Part shown: piece by piece, positions 20,240 to 28,274 of the stretch
Layout of the letters: every line of letters begins with the position of its first letter
Numbering within the stretch: position 1 is the first letter of the stretch
The notes under the pieces: generated by a model
What the model was told of the DNA's origin: nothing
Seen by the model: the letters and a program-made list of their open reading frames with translations, nothing else
The model's database searches: none
Made by a program: the position numbers and the translations under genes
Assembly (NCBI GenBank): GCA_001789355.1
Contig: MFZI01000023.1
Coordinates: 1-33,446 of the forward strand
Origin: Candidatus Roizmanbacteria bacterium RIFCSPHIGHO2_01_FULL_39_8
GTDB taxonomy: Bacteria; Patescibacteriota; Microgenomatia; UBA1406; GWC2-37-13
Reading direction: 5' to 3'
Length of the DNA: 33,446 nt

Positions 20240-21451
20240 CTATTTTTGAAGGAGAACAAATCCCATGCCTTTTTTTGTTCTCAAGGCATAAGGAGATTTC
20301 ATAGCAATTAGTTTTGTCCTCACTCGATGTAAGAGTTGATCGATTGCCCACTCAGAATATTTTTCTTCAACATCTGATTCCCAGATTCTTTCTGCGATAA
20401 CATCCCTTCCTACAATAGTGTTAAGATTTTTCTGGAGGTGAGTGAAAACACGATATTCTTGATCTGATAAAACTAAATGGTAGTTGAGATTAATTTCATC
20501 TTCCTGTTTATGTTTCTTGACAATTGTCGAGAGATATGGGGGGTAAATAATATATTCCCCTTTTTCTTTTTTTAAAAGTCCCAACTTAGTAAGATATTCT
20601 AGGTAAAGAGTATCCTTGTCTTGAGTCTGATAACCTCCTTGAGAGATTGCTTCTAAGAGCTTGCGGATCTCTTGAGAGAAAACCTGAACCATTGTTTGGG
20701 CTCTGTCGATCATTGAAACATCCTCTGCGATTTCGCCGGGTGTTATTTTTGACCTCTCACGAATAAGACGCATTGCATTTTTTATCCATCCCAATCTACC
20801 CGAGCAATTCTTCAGAATCCACTCTTTCTGTTTTCTATTAATATGCATATTCCATTTTTCTTCAAGATATTTTATAAACTGAGTTGAATCCTCTATTGAA
20901 TAAAGAGGAATATAAAAGAAATTAGCTGCTAGAGGGTTTTTTTCAAAAAGCTTGGATTTTGTTCTTTTTTCGAGTAAGTAAACGCCGGTAAAAACCAAAA
21001 TAGATAGATTATCAAAACGTTCATTGAGGGAAACAAGTTCTTTGAAAAGAGTGAAATCTAAATTTTGTATCATCCTATCTGCTCCTGTAACAAATAAAGC
21101 TATGTCAAATCCGTTTTCTCGTAATGTACTCATTAGTACTATAAGATCATTTCCCTCAAAACTAATATCCTCTCTTTTCACTCCTCTTTTCAATTGTGAT
21201 TGTAACTCCGAAAAAAGCCGATACTTTTCGATCTTTGGCTCTTCATATAAATCTAAATGAATACAAATTGTCCTTTTTTTGAGACCGAAAATAATGTGTA
21301 ATTTCTTATCTTCGATAAATTGAAGTATTCTTCTTTCCACACCCGTTTTGGGAGGCATCATAAAAAAACCCATTTCACGATAAGGAAGAAAAGAGATCCA
21401 TCCCTCTACCATTTTCCTGAAAGAGTGTGGATGTATAGGAGGTTCTGTCAT
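20240..21451 (-). CDS. AAA/STAND-like regulator with OmpR/PhoB-type winged helix at the C-terminus
   Basis: 403 residues. The last 80 residues (from about 325) are a clear OmpR/PhoB effector domain: LSDQEYRVFTHLQKN, DVIAERIWESD, AIDQLLHRVRTKL and YALRTKKGMGFVL. The N-terminal part looks like an ORC/STAND ATPase-type fold (a strand with IALFVTGADRM in the place of Walker B/sensor, then LSILVFTGVYLLEK), but no Walker A (GxxxxGK) is visible, so ATP binding is unproven. No receiver domain is present. TATAAT (21463-21458) lies 6 nt before the ATG, leaderless. A genome-wide or phosphate-like regulator role is inferred. Confidence 0.65.
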   Translation of the reverse strand: MTEPPIHPHSFRKMVEGWISFLPYREMGFFMMPPKTGVERRILQFIEDKKLHIIFGLKKRTICIHLDLYEEPKIEKYRLFSELQSQLKRGVKREDISFEGNDLIVLMSTLRENGFDIALFVTGADRMIQNLDFTLFKELVSLNERFDNLSILVFTGVYLLEKRTKSKLFEKNPLAANFFYIPLYSIEDSTQFIKYLEEKWNMHINRKQKEWILKNCSGRLGWIKNAMRLIRERSKITPGEIAEDVSMIDRAQTMVQVFSQEIRKLLEAISQGGYQTQDKDTLYLEYLTKLGLLKKEKGEYIIYPPYLSTIVKKHKQEDEINLNYHLVLSDQEYRVFTHLQKNLNTIVGRDVIAERIWESDVEEKYSEWAIDQLLHRVRTKLIAMKSPYALRTKKGMGFVLLQK

Positions 21452-21457
21452 GCTAAC

Positions 21458-21463
21458 ATTATA
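21458..21463 (-). promoter_or_regulatory. -10 box of the winged-helix regulator (leaderless)
   Basis: Minus strand TATAAT, six bases, then the ATG at 21451. No strong -35. Confidence 0.55.
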
Positions 21464-21523
21464 CTCTACCCTTTATTCTTTTTGGTATAATGATGTCCTA
21501 TTTAATTTTATTATAAGGTATAT

Positions 21524-23440
21524 ATGCGCTTAGCTGAGGTTGCCCAGCGTCTACAAAATAATTCTTTTTTAAACACGGTCTTATCCTACGGTAGGCTTAA
21601 TGATTATCTTCTGCTACACGCTTTAGATCATGATATTAAATTAGCCGTAACAAGTACTCCCAATCGTTATACAGTCCTTCCTTCTGAAATAGTTCCTCCA
21701 AGCGAAATCTTCCGAAATGGGGTCCGAATGAACATCAGAGAATTCATTCGTATTCATGAACAAAACTCTATTCCAGGTATACCAGAGTTAAATACAGCAG
21801 AGGTGATTACCGAATCCATGATGCCTTTCATGAGTTTTTTAATGGACGAAATAGAGGCGCTCGAACAAAAAAGAGGACGAACATCACATTTTATCCGCTC
21901 CAGCTCTGTCGCTGATATTTTACTTGCTAAGACGTCATTTCAACCTACTGAGAACTCAGTTCCTATTGCCCGAAGGGGAGAGCTCAAAAGCATCATTGCA
22001 AACGATCACCCTCATGAACGATTCCCCCTCGGAACGCTTTTAGACAGAGTTAAACAACAACTTCATACCGGTTCAGATCTCGATCTAAAGATCGAATTTT
22101 CAGATTATCACAGTTTTTTTGAATATCTTCGTCAAACACTCCCCTCATATGATGAGAACCTTGAACTGCTCGTAAACAACGAAGACGATAAAGGAGGGAT
22201 GTTTATCTGGCATCTAAAAGGAAAACAAATAACTGCGGGAGCCAGATACGATGAAGGTCCTATTTTACCCCATGAACTGTATCTACGCTGCCGACACACC
22301 TCAACGAGGAGTGGTATTCCCCGGATAGAAGTCGAGCTTATTCATGGTGAGAACTTTGATGGAAAAGAGCTCGAAATTAGACAACACGATCTCAATATTC
22401 TTTTTTCAATTGGTTTTTCCCAATATGAAAGCCTTACTGAAGAGGTTCGAGCAAGAGATACGAGAGTCTCTAGAATCGCCAACAAATGGGATCAAAAAGG
22501 CAGGGGAAGATTGGTCCGAGAGAATGAGGATATTTATCTAGCTGCTGAAAAGGAATCAGTCGCTGCCTTAGCTTCGCCAAACGAAGTGGGCGAAGAGATT
22601 GATAGCTTGAGAGAGTATCGACCTATTCTTTTTTTTGATGAAACACTAAGAATATTTAGAAAAGCTGTTGTAGAAAAAAGAAATCTTGAATTCTCAAGGG
22701 AAGGGAGAACTCATATGACTCCGGATTTCAATTCATCAACAAGTAGTCGATTCTGGCGGGATCATGGTTACTATTTCCCTATCACCGACGATTCTCTCAC
22801 TTATATTAATTCCGTGTTGCGCAATCCGGATTTTTTCGAAAATTTTCACATTGCCTGGAACGAGCTAGAATCTGAGAGAAAAATGTTTTTTTCAACGATC
22901 TTTGCCTCTGAAATTATGACCATGTTATTTTATGCTCCAAAGGAAACATTCACCCTCTTAAGAGATTTTGGATACACTGAATTTTTTCCTTTTCTTAAAG
23001 GTCTTTCGGAAAGACCTGATATATATAATACAGTTATAGAAGAACTCCCAGATCAAAGGGAGCTTGAGTTGACGACACTACTCAGGATGGATTGGTACAA
23101 TGCTCTTACCAAACGAGTTCAACCTCTTTTGAATAGTTCGCAATATCGAAGAAACGCTCTCCACATCGGGGCTAGTATTATGCATTCTGACGAGTCTATT
23201 TTTCACTCTACTCCCTATATTATCGATAACTTGTGCCTTACCCCACGAATGTTAAGAATAAGAAAAGTATTAGAAAAGATGGCCGAATTAACAAGCTCTT
23301 TTTCTCCTACGACGATCGTTCCTACCGGTTTTTCCTCCATGGTTCGTCTTGTAACAATAGATCCCTCCCTTTACCCTCAAGGCTATCCCACATGGCTCAG
23401 AGATGTGATTACCCCTATTAGAGATACATCCTTGAGATAG
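21524..23440 (+). CDS. Large hypothetical protein, 638 aa
   Basis: No family recognised. Soluble, no signal peptide or clear membrane helix, mixed alpha/beta, fairly rich in Arg, Glu and aromatic residues. A middle section (about 225-290) has short strands (GGMFIWHLKGKQITAGARYD), and the last 250 residues look helical (FAMSEIMTMLFY-like). Around residue 350 ALASPNEVGEE is encoded by a short inverted repeat (CTTCGCC/GGCGAAG, 22572-22595), possibly another insertion. TATAAG lies 6 nt before the ATG, or TATAAT at 21486-21491 with a longer leader. It may be a lineage-specific protein. Confidence 0.6.
   Translation: MRLAEVAQRLQNNSFLNTVLSYGRLNDYLLLHALDHDIKLAVTSTPNRYTVLPSEIVPPSEIFRNGVRMNIREFIRIHEQNSIPGIPELNTAEVITESMMPFMSFLMDEIEALEQKRGRTSHFIRSSSVADILLAKTSFQPTENSVPIARRGELKSIIANDHPHERFPLGTLLDRVKQQLHTGSDLDLKIEFSDYHSFFEYLRQTLPSYDENLELLVNNEDDKGGMFIWHLKGKQITAGARYDEGPILPHELYLRCRHTSTRSGIPRIEVELIHGENFDGKELEIRQHDLNILFSIGFSQYESLTEEVRARDTRVSRIANKWDQKGRGRLVRENEDIYLAAEKESVAALASPNEVGEEIDSLREYRPILFFDETLRIFRKAVVEKRNLEFSREGRTHMTPDFNSSTSSRFWRDHGYYFPITDDSLTYINSVLRNPDFFENFHIAWNELESERKMFFSTIFASEIMTMLFYAPKETFTLLRDFGYTEFFPFLKGLSERPDIYNTVIEELPDQRELELTTLLRMDWYNALTKRVQPLLNSSQYRRNALHIGASIMHSDESIFHSTPYIIDNLCLTPRMLRIRKVLEKMAELTSSFSPTTIVPTGFSSMVRLVTIDPSLYPQGYPTWLRDVITPIRDTSLR
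22572..22595. repeat. Short GC-rich inverted repeat inside the 638-aa gene
   Basis: CTTCGCC (22572-22578) and GGCGAAG (22589-22595). In frame, encodes SPNEVGE-like residues. Could be a remnant of the same type of element as in thyA, or chance. Confidence 0.35.
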
Positions 23441-23460
23441 ATTCTCATTCCATTTATAAT
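23432..23460 (+). promoter_or_regulatory. Promoter of the carbonic-anhydrase-like gene (leaderless)
   Basis: TTGAGA (23432-23437), 17-bp spacer, TATAAT (23455-23460), six bases, then the ATG at 23467. The -35 lies in the end of the preceding gene. Confidence 0.7.
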
Positions 23461-23466
23461 ATATTC

Positions 23467-23832
23467 ATGACAATACATACCTGTGATGCGCTCGTCGTTT
23501 CTTGCATAGACTTCCGATTCCAAAAATATATCCGCGAATGGCTCGAGAAGAATATGGAGAATAAGAAATATGATTATGTTGGATTTGCTGGGGGAGTAAA
23601 GGATCTTATCACGATTGTAAAACAACTTGATATCTCTGTAAAACTACATCACATATCAGAGGTTACTCTTATCAATCATGAAGACTGTGGAGCATATGGT
23701 AAAGAAAGCACTCACACTAGGCATTCCCAGGATCTCAAAACTGCAAAAAAAGTGATACACTCGCTTTATCCCGACTTAACTGTAGATCTCTATTATCTTC
23801 ACCTCGATGGGAGATTTGAAAAAATTAAATAA
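23467..23832 (+). CDS. Short beta-carbonic-anhydrase-like protein
   Basis: 121 residues. SCIDFRF (C-x-D-x-R) and INHEDCGAYG (H-x2-C) supply the Cys/Asp/Arg and His/Cys zinc and active-site pattern of beta-carbonic anhydrases; FAGGVKDL matches the strand before the second motif. Full enzymes are about 180-220 residues, so this is a minimal version, as seen in some candidate-phyla genomes. It should interconvert carbon dioxide and bicarbonate if active, but the shortened C-terminus leaves this open. The gene has its own promoter. Confidence 0.7.
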   Translation: MTIHTCDALVVSCIDFRFQKYIREWLEKNMENKKYDYVGFAGGVKDLITIVKQLDISVKLHHISEVTLINHEDCGAYGKESTHTRHSQDLKTAKKVIHSLYPDLTVDLYYLHLDGRFEKIK

Positions 23833-23856
23833 TATCTTCTTTGTTACAATTACTCT

Positions 23857-24957
23857 ATGTCTTCTTCTATCTATTGTTATGATCCGATAGCGGGTGATCC
23901 CTTAAGTAGAGTAAGAGGAGTTGGGAGATATCTTCAGATTCTTCGTGAAAATTTTTCTCATTGGACTTTTGCTAATAAATCGGGAATGAGAAATTCGGAA
24001 TTGAGAATTTTTATCAATCCGTTCTTCAATTTTTTACAACCCCCCTTAAGCATAAGGCGAATCGCAAAAAAACAAGTAGCGATAATTCATGACCTTATCC
24101 CTCTTAAATATCCAGAGCATTTTCCAGCCGGGATAAAAGGCAAAATAAATATTTTTCTTAATAAATTAGTTTTGAAACATTATGACAGTATTGTCACCGA
24201 TTCTGAGGCCAGTAAGAAAGATATTGTGAGAATTTTGGGAATAAATGAAGATAAAGTAAAGGTGATTTATCCCTGCCTTCCCAAAATTTTCAGTAATTCG
24301 AAATTAGTAATTCGTGATTCGGAAAAACAAAAACAAGAAAATCCTAATTACCAATTACCAGTTACTAATTACTGTATCTACGTCGGTGATGCAACCTGGA
24401 ATAAGAATCTGGTCAATCTCGCCCGCGCGATAAAAGAAATCAATGTGACGTGTGTATTTGTAGGAAAAGTATTCAGTAATTCGGAATTAGTAATTAGTAA
24501 TTTGGACAAACAAAATAATCCTAATTACCAATTACCAGTTACCAGTTACTCCAATCCTTGGCAGAAAGAACTCAAACAGTTTATCGAAGAGGCGAAAAAT
24601 GACAAGCGCTTCATATTTCCCGGTTTTATCCCCGATGAAGAGCTGATGACTCTCTACCGAAATGCAAAATGTAATATTCTTGTTTCCCGCGACGAGGGAT
24701 TCGGGTTTTCTTATCTTGAAGCAGCCTCCCAAAGCTGTCCTTCTATTCTCTCGGGCATCCCAACGTTAAAAGAAATTAGCGACTCGAAAGGGGCGCTATT
24801 TGCTCCACCGGAAAAAGTAAGCGATATTGCAAACACTATTGGTGAATTGTATTTTAATCGAGACAAACGGAATACATTGGGAATTGAGGCTGAACGACAA
24901 GCTAGGTACTATTCCTATTCCAAATTTACACATGAGTGGAGTAAAATAGTGATATGA
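23857..24957 (+). CDS. GT4-type glycosyltransferase with repeat-encoded insertions
   Basis: 366 residues, GT-B fold. VAIIHDLIPLKYPEHF (76-91) and DSIVTDSEASKKDIVR (110-124) are typical of WbaZ/mannosyltransferase-like GT4 enzymes; the nucleotide-sugar motif E-x7-E is E280...E288 in DEGFGFSYLE. Three short segments look foreign: residues 41-51, 146-172 and 207-231; the last two are similar to each other (both contain NPNYQLPVT) and are written by heptad repeats. It likely builds surface glycan. TACAAT is 6 nt before the ATG. Its stop overlaps the next ATG by 4 nt (ATGA). Confidence 0.85.
   Translation: MSSSIYCYDPIAGDPLSRVRGVGRYLQILRENFSHWTFANKSGMRNSELRIFINPFFNFLQPPLSIRRIAKKQVAIIHDLIPLKYPEHFPAGIKGKINIFLNKLVLKHYDSIVTDSEASKKDIVRILGINEDKVKVIYPCLPKIFSNSKLVIRDSEKQKQENPNYQLPVTNYCIYVGDATWNKNLVNLARAIKEINVTCVFVGKVFSNSELVISNLDKQNNPNYQLPVTSYSNPWQKELKQFIEEAKNDKRFIFPGFIPDEELMTLYRNAKCNILVSRDEGFGFSYLEAASQSCPSILSGIPTLKEISDSKGALFAPPEKVSDIANTIGELYFNRDKRNTLGIEAERQARYYSYSKFTHEWSKIVI
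24292..24372 (+). repeat. Heptad element B, in frame inside the GT4 gene
   Basis: Left arm with units like AGTAATT and right arm with AATTACC/AGTTACT units, separated by about 26 nt of A-rich sequence. 81 bp, 27 codons, no stop in this frame. Confidence 0.7.
24475..24549 (+). repeat. Heptad element C, in frame inside the GT4 gene
   Basis: A near copy of element B: units AGTAATT, CGGAATT, AGTAATT, AGTAATT, then a short A-rich centre, then AATTACC, AATTACC, AGTTACC, AGTTACT. 75 bp, 25 codons. Confidence 0.7.
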
Positions 24958-26640
24958 AAAGGATCTTCTTCATTTTACTTTTCATAATTGGCCTATCTTT
25001 GCAATCAGTTCTTGCACAAGAGGCAACAGATATAAGTCACCTTTTTACTGAACAAAAAGCGAGAGTGAGTTCTCGACAATCACCTTCTCTCCAAATCACT
25101 CCCATTCCATCTGTCGAAACGAGCGATGCCCTACCCACCACAGGAGAATGGAAAGGAAAAGCGATAAAAATAATACCTATAGATCGTTTCTTTCCAGAAA
25201 CAGACCATTTTATCCCCGAAGGAATAAAATCTCTGACAACTTTGAAGGATGGCCGAATCATTGGAGGAGGAAAAGATGCATTTTTTATCAAATTTTCTGC
25301 CGATGTTGCCTGGAAGAACCTTCAACTAGTCGAAATCCCAAATAGTTTTGACTTAGACGGAATACGATTCATCAGGATCGCAGAAACAAATACTTCTTCT
25401 GATATCTATCTTGACGGAGACCTCGGACTCGTAAAGCTGGACAAAAATTATTTTTTGTCAGAGATTGAAGATCCCTTTGATTCTTCTGGACATCTAAAGG
25501 ATTTCAAAGATATGGCAGTAGGCAATAGGGCTCTCGCGGCTTTTAAGAATGGCAATTATGGCTATACCAATGGAGCTCTCTATTTTATACACAAAAATAT
25601 TCTGCGGAAGTGGTTGCTCCCTAGGCCTGATCCAAGCAGAAACTCTGACTCGATCCTCGGAATATTCCATGACGTATCCGCCAATAACAGCCTCTATATC
25701 ATAGTTGGCTGCGAGGCATATGGAGGAATCTGCCCATTTTCAGATCTCGCAAAACAATATCTCGTCAGGCTGCAATTTTCAGCTAATACGCAAGTTCCAC
25801 TTAGTGCAACAAGGCTGACAAAGGTATCGATACCAGAATTTGTATCGGGCCAATATATTTATAAACCTCGTATAAAGCTAAATCCTGACGGCAAAAAGAC
25901 TCTGTACTCAATTCTCAAAACTCCGCAACAAAAGGATCGTCTTGCTGTAATCTACGACTTTAAACCAAACTCTCCACTTCTAGAACTTCATCTGTACTCG
26001 ATCCCCTCCCCATCTGAAAGCGTTGAAGCAATTTTGGATTTTGTCTTAGATAGCGATCCCAACACAGACATCGTATATGCGGTAACGAGCGGACCATCAG
26101 CTCTCTGGGCTATCTCCGATCTAAAACCAAATATTGTTCCTTCCATAGAGTCCATTGCCGAAGTTAATACTCAGTCTTTGACTATGGATTCTTCTAAAAA
26201 TATTATCTTAGGCTTTGGTCCATCTCCGCCAAATACGGCCGCAATAACAATATGGTCAACTGTAGCAAATCCCATAACTCCAACTTCTACAAATGTTTCT
26301 CTCCAAGAGATCCAAATAAACGAAAATGCGCTCGGCTTCAAAATTCCTACATTTAGCCAATTTCTTACATTTGCTATCCGCGGATTTTTTGTACTTGCAG
26401 GTTTACTCGCACTCCTTTTTTTACTCTTGGGGGGGGCTTGCTTGGATTGTTTCAGGGGGTAATAAGGAAAGTGTTGAGAAGGCTCGTGATAAAATCGTGG
26501 CTGCTTTAATAGGAGTCATTATCATGGTGGCAGTCCTTTCTCTAGTTGTTGCGCTGGAACAAGTCGTGTTTAAACAAAGTATTTGCTTTGGGATATCTTG
26601 TCCAATTACTCTTCCTGATCTGCTTAAACCTTCAAATTAA
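24954..26640 (+). CDS. Secreted domain fused to T4SS pilin domain, broken by one frameshift
   Basis: The first frame stops at 26460-26462; the second resumes from 26326 and ends at 26640. Removing one G from the run of eight G (26429-26436) joins them to a 561-residue protein that reads ...LLLGGLAWIVSGGNKES, exactly the sequence of the pilin-like paralogues at 12446-13390. So the gene is one reading frame with an extra G. Residues 1-22 are a signal peptide ending in SVLAQ. Residues 30-420 are strand-rich, perhaps a beta-propeller; the last 110 form the two-helix pilin domain (CFGISCPITLPDLL). It may expose the propeller on a pilus-like fibre. Confidence 0.7.
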
Positions 26641-26671
26641 CTCCTGATAATAATCACCCAGCAAAATATGC

Positions 26672-26677
26672 TATTCT
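26672..26677 (+). promoter_or_regulatory. -10 box of the 66-aa gene (leaderless)
   Basis: TATTCT, seven bases, ATG at 26685. Confidence 0.45.
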
Positions 26678-26684
26678 AGAATTC

Positions 26685-26885
26685 ATGGATCTCCTTACTT
26701 ATTGCGTCATTTCCATCATCTATATTCTACTTATGCACTTTGCAATACAAATTAACGCAGAATTCAAGTTGTTTGTTATGGTTTTGATCTTTTTTTTTGG
26801 AGGAGTCGTTGGTACCTTCTTGCAATCTTATGAATTTGGACTCGTAGCTGCAATCATTATTTCCCAAATCAAGTGGGAAAACTAA
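26685..26885 (+). CDS. Small membrane protein, 66 aa
   Basis: Two hydrophobic segments (about residues 5-24 and 28-56) with few charges between, so a two-pass hairpin. No domain recognised. Its stop overlaps the stop of the converging tatD gene (26882) by 3 nt. It follows the pilin-like gene by 44 bp and may belong to the same functional set, which is only a guess. Confidence 0.5.
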   Translation: MDLLTYCVISIIYILLMHFAIQINAEFKLFVMVLIFFFGGVVGTFLQSYEFGLVAAIIISQIKWEN

Positions 26886-27736
26886 ATAATTGCAAAAAGG
26901 CTTTTTGCATTGGTTGTGGTCGCTTCAATGAGTTGATCCAGGGGAATATTTGTTGTCTTTGCAATAAACTCTGCAATGCGTTTCAAATTCTTTGGCTCGT
27001 TTGGGCCACGAATGTTTCGGGGTTGGGATCGCAAAGGCTCGGGATGAAGGAAAGGAGCGTCTGTTTCTAAAACAAGCATGTTGAGAGGAATTTTTTTTAT
27101 GAATTCTTGTTTATCTTTGCGATAGGTAATGTCACCATCGACCCCGATATACATATTGTGTTCTTTCGCAAAAATAAGGAGCTCTTCATCCGGCTCACAA
27201 CAGTGAAAAACGCTTCTGCCTGCAAGTTTCGGGTCCCATTTTTTACTTAACACGGACAAGGTGTCTGCCTTTGCTTCTCGGTTATGAAGAATCAGGCTTT
27301 TGTCATACTTTTTTGCTAGTTCGATTTGCTCTCTTAGAAATTCTTTCTGCAGTTCGATAAATTCTTCTGTCACCTGATAATTTACATGCCTCGTATTCTG
27401 ATAATAATGCCTATCTAATCCTATCTCCCCCACTGCAACTACTTTAGGATTTTTAACGAGCGCTTCAATTTTTTGAATTTCAGATTTGAGATTTGAGTTA
27501 TAGTTTTGAGTTTTGATATCTGAGTTTTGAACTTGAAAGACGTGGTGCGGGTGGATTCCTACTGTTGCATAGACATATTCGTGTTGTTCAGCAATTTCTA
27601 CCGCGTTTCGTGAAGTCTTCACGTTAGTCCCCGGAACTACAATACGAGTCACGCCAGCATCCTTTGCACGCTGGATAATATCGTCAATATTGGGAAGTAA
27701 CATCTTGAAATTGAGATGACAATGAGTGTCAAACAT
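26882..27736 (-). CDS. tatD: TatD-family metal-dependent DNase, with repeat-encoded insertion
   Basis: 284 residues. Full metal-binding set: DTHCHL, VGEIGLD, ILHNREA, FHCCEPD, and LETDAPFL. TatD enzymes are metal-dependent 3'-5' exonucleases and hydrolases of the TIM-barrel amidohydrolase type. Residues 68-88 (between HHVFQ and IEALVKNP) are encoded by a 7-bp-period sequence and are absent from typical family members, which read VGIHPHH...LE.L. The N-terminus is normal. The divergent RpiB gene starts 94 bp away, and the gap is a heptad inverted pair. Confidence 0.92.
   Translation of the reverse strand: MFDTHCHLNFKMLLPNIDDIIQRAKDAGVTRIVVPGTNVKTSRNAVEIAEQHEYVYATVGIHPHHVFQVQNSDIKTQNYNSNLKSEIQKIEALVKNPKVVAVGEIGLDRHYYQNTRHVNYQVTEEFIELQKEFLREQIELAKKYDKSLILHNREAKADTLSVLSKKWDPKLAGRSVFHCCEPDEELLIFAKEHNMYIGVDGDITYRKDKQEFIKKIPLNMLVLETDAPFLHPEPLRSQPRNIRGPNEPKNLKRIAEFIAKTTNIPLDQLIEATTTNAKSLFAII
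27473..27535. repeat. Heptad repeat inserted in frame in tatD
   Basis: Minus strand units of AACTCAA/ATATCAA/TCTCAAA type on a 7-bp step, 63 bp, encoding TatD residues 68-88. Confidence 0.6.
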
Positions 27737-27825
27737 TCTTCATGTAACAGAGAACATATAACATGTAACATTCTAATTCATACTTTCTTTTAATTGTTAC
27801 ATGTTTCATGTTACATGCTACAATG
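27735..27825. repeat. Heptad inverted pair in the tatD-rpiB gap
   Basis: Left units ATGTAAC, AGAGAAC, ATATAAC, ATGTAAC; right units TTGTTAC, ATGTTTC, ATGTTAC, ATGCTAC. The arms are inverse copies around a TA-rich centre. Its right edge provides the -10 (TACAAT, 27819-27824) of rpiB. Confidence 0.7.
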
Positions 27826-27830
27826 TAAAC

Positions 27831-28274
27831 ATGACCATCTTCATCGGTGCCGACCACCGAGGATTTGAGTTAAAAAATAAACTTATCGAATACATTCAGG
27901 AAAAAAATATTCGAGTTGAAGATCTCGGTGCGTTTGAATTAGACCCATTGGATGATAATCCTGACTATGCTCAAAAAGTTGCCCAAACAGTTCTTCAAAA
28001 TCCAAAAGAGTTTTTGGGAATAGTAATCTGCGGATCAGGAAATGGAGTCGCGATGGCTGCGAACCGGTATAAAGGAATCTTTTGTGGGCTTGCCTTTGAT
28101 GTTCACCAAGTCAAACATATGCGTGAACACGATCATATCAATATGCTCGCAATCCCTGCTGACTATATTGATGTTGAGGTAGCTAAAAAATTTATAGATA
28201 TTTTTCTTTCATCCCAACCTAAGCAGGAAGAAAAATATATACGAAGACTTAAAAAAACAGATACTACTCCTTAA
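27831..28274 (+). CDS. rpiB: Ribose-5-phosphate isomerase B
   Basis: 147 residues from the ATG at 27831; TACAAT ends 6 nt before it. The longer frame to 27801 is repeat sequence. Signatures: IGADHRGFELKNKL (substrate-binding), VICGSGNGVAMAANR (catalytic Cys and phosphate loop) and HINMLAIPADY. Interconverts ribose-5-phosphate and ribulose-5-phosphate in the non-oxidative pentose phosphate pathway, so it can feed PRPP and nucleotide synthesis. It converges on murI (11-bp overlap). Confidence 0.92.
   Translation: MTIFIGADHRGFELKNKLIEYIQEKNIRVEDLGAFELDPLDDNPDYAQKVAQTVLQNPKEFLGIVICGSGNGVAMAANRYKGIFCGLAFDVHQVKHMREHDHINMLAIPADYIDVEVAKKFIDIFLSSQPKQEEKYIRRLKKTDTTP

Noticed and set aside
24292..24549. 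CRISPR array or tandem-repeat locus
   Set aside because: Only two copies, inside a coding gene, with 7-bp internal period and no spacers; no cas genes in the window.
26429..26462. Programmed ribosomal frameshift at the G8 run
   Set aside because: No downstream pseudoknot or Shine-Dalgarno-like stimulator that I can see; a simple one-base error or phase variation is enough.
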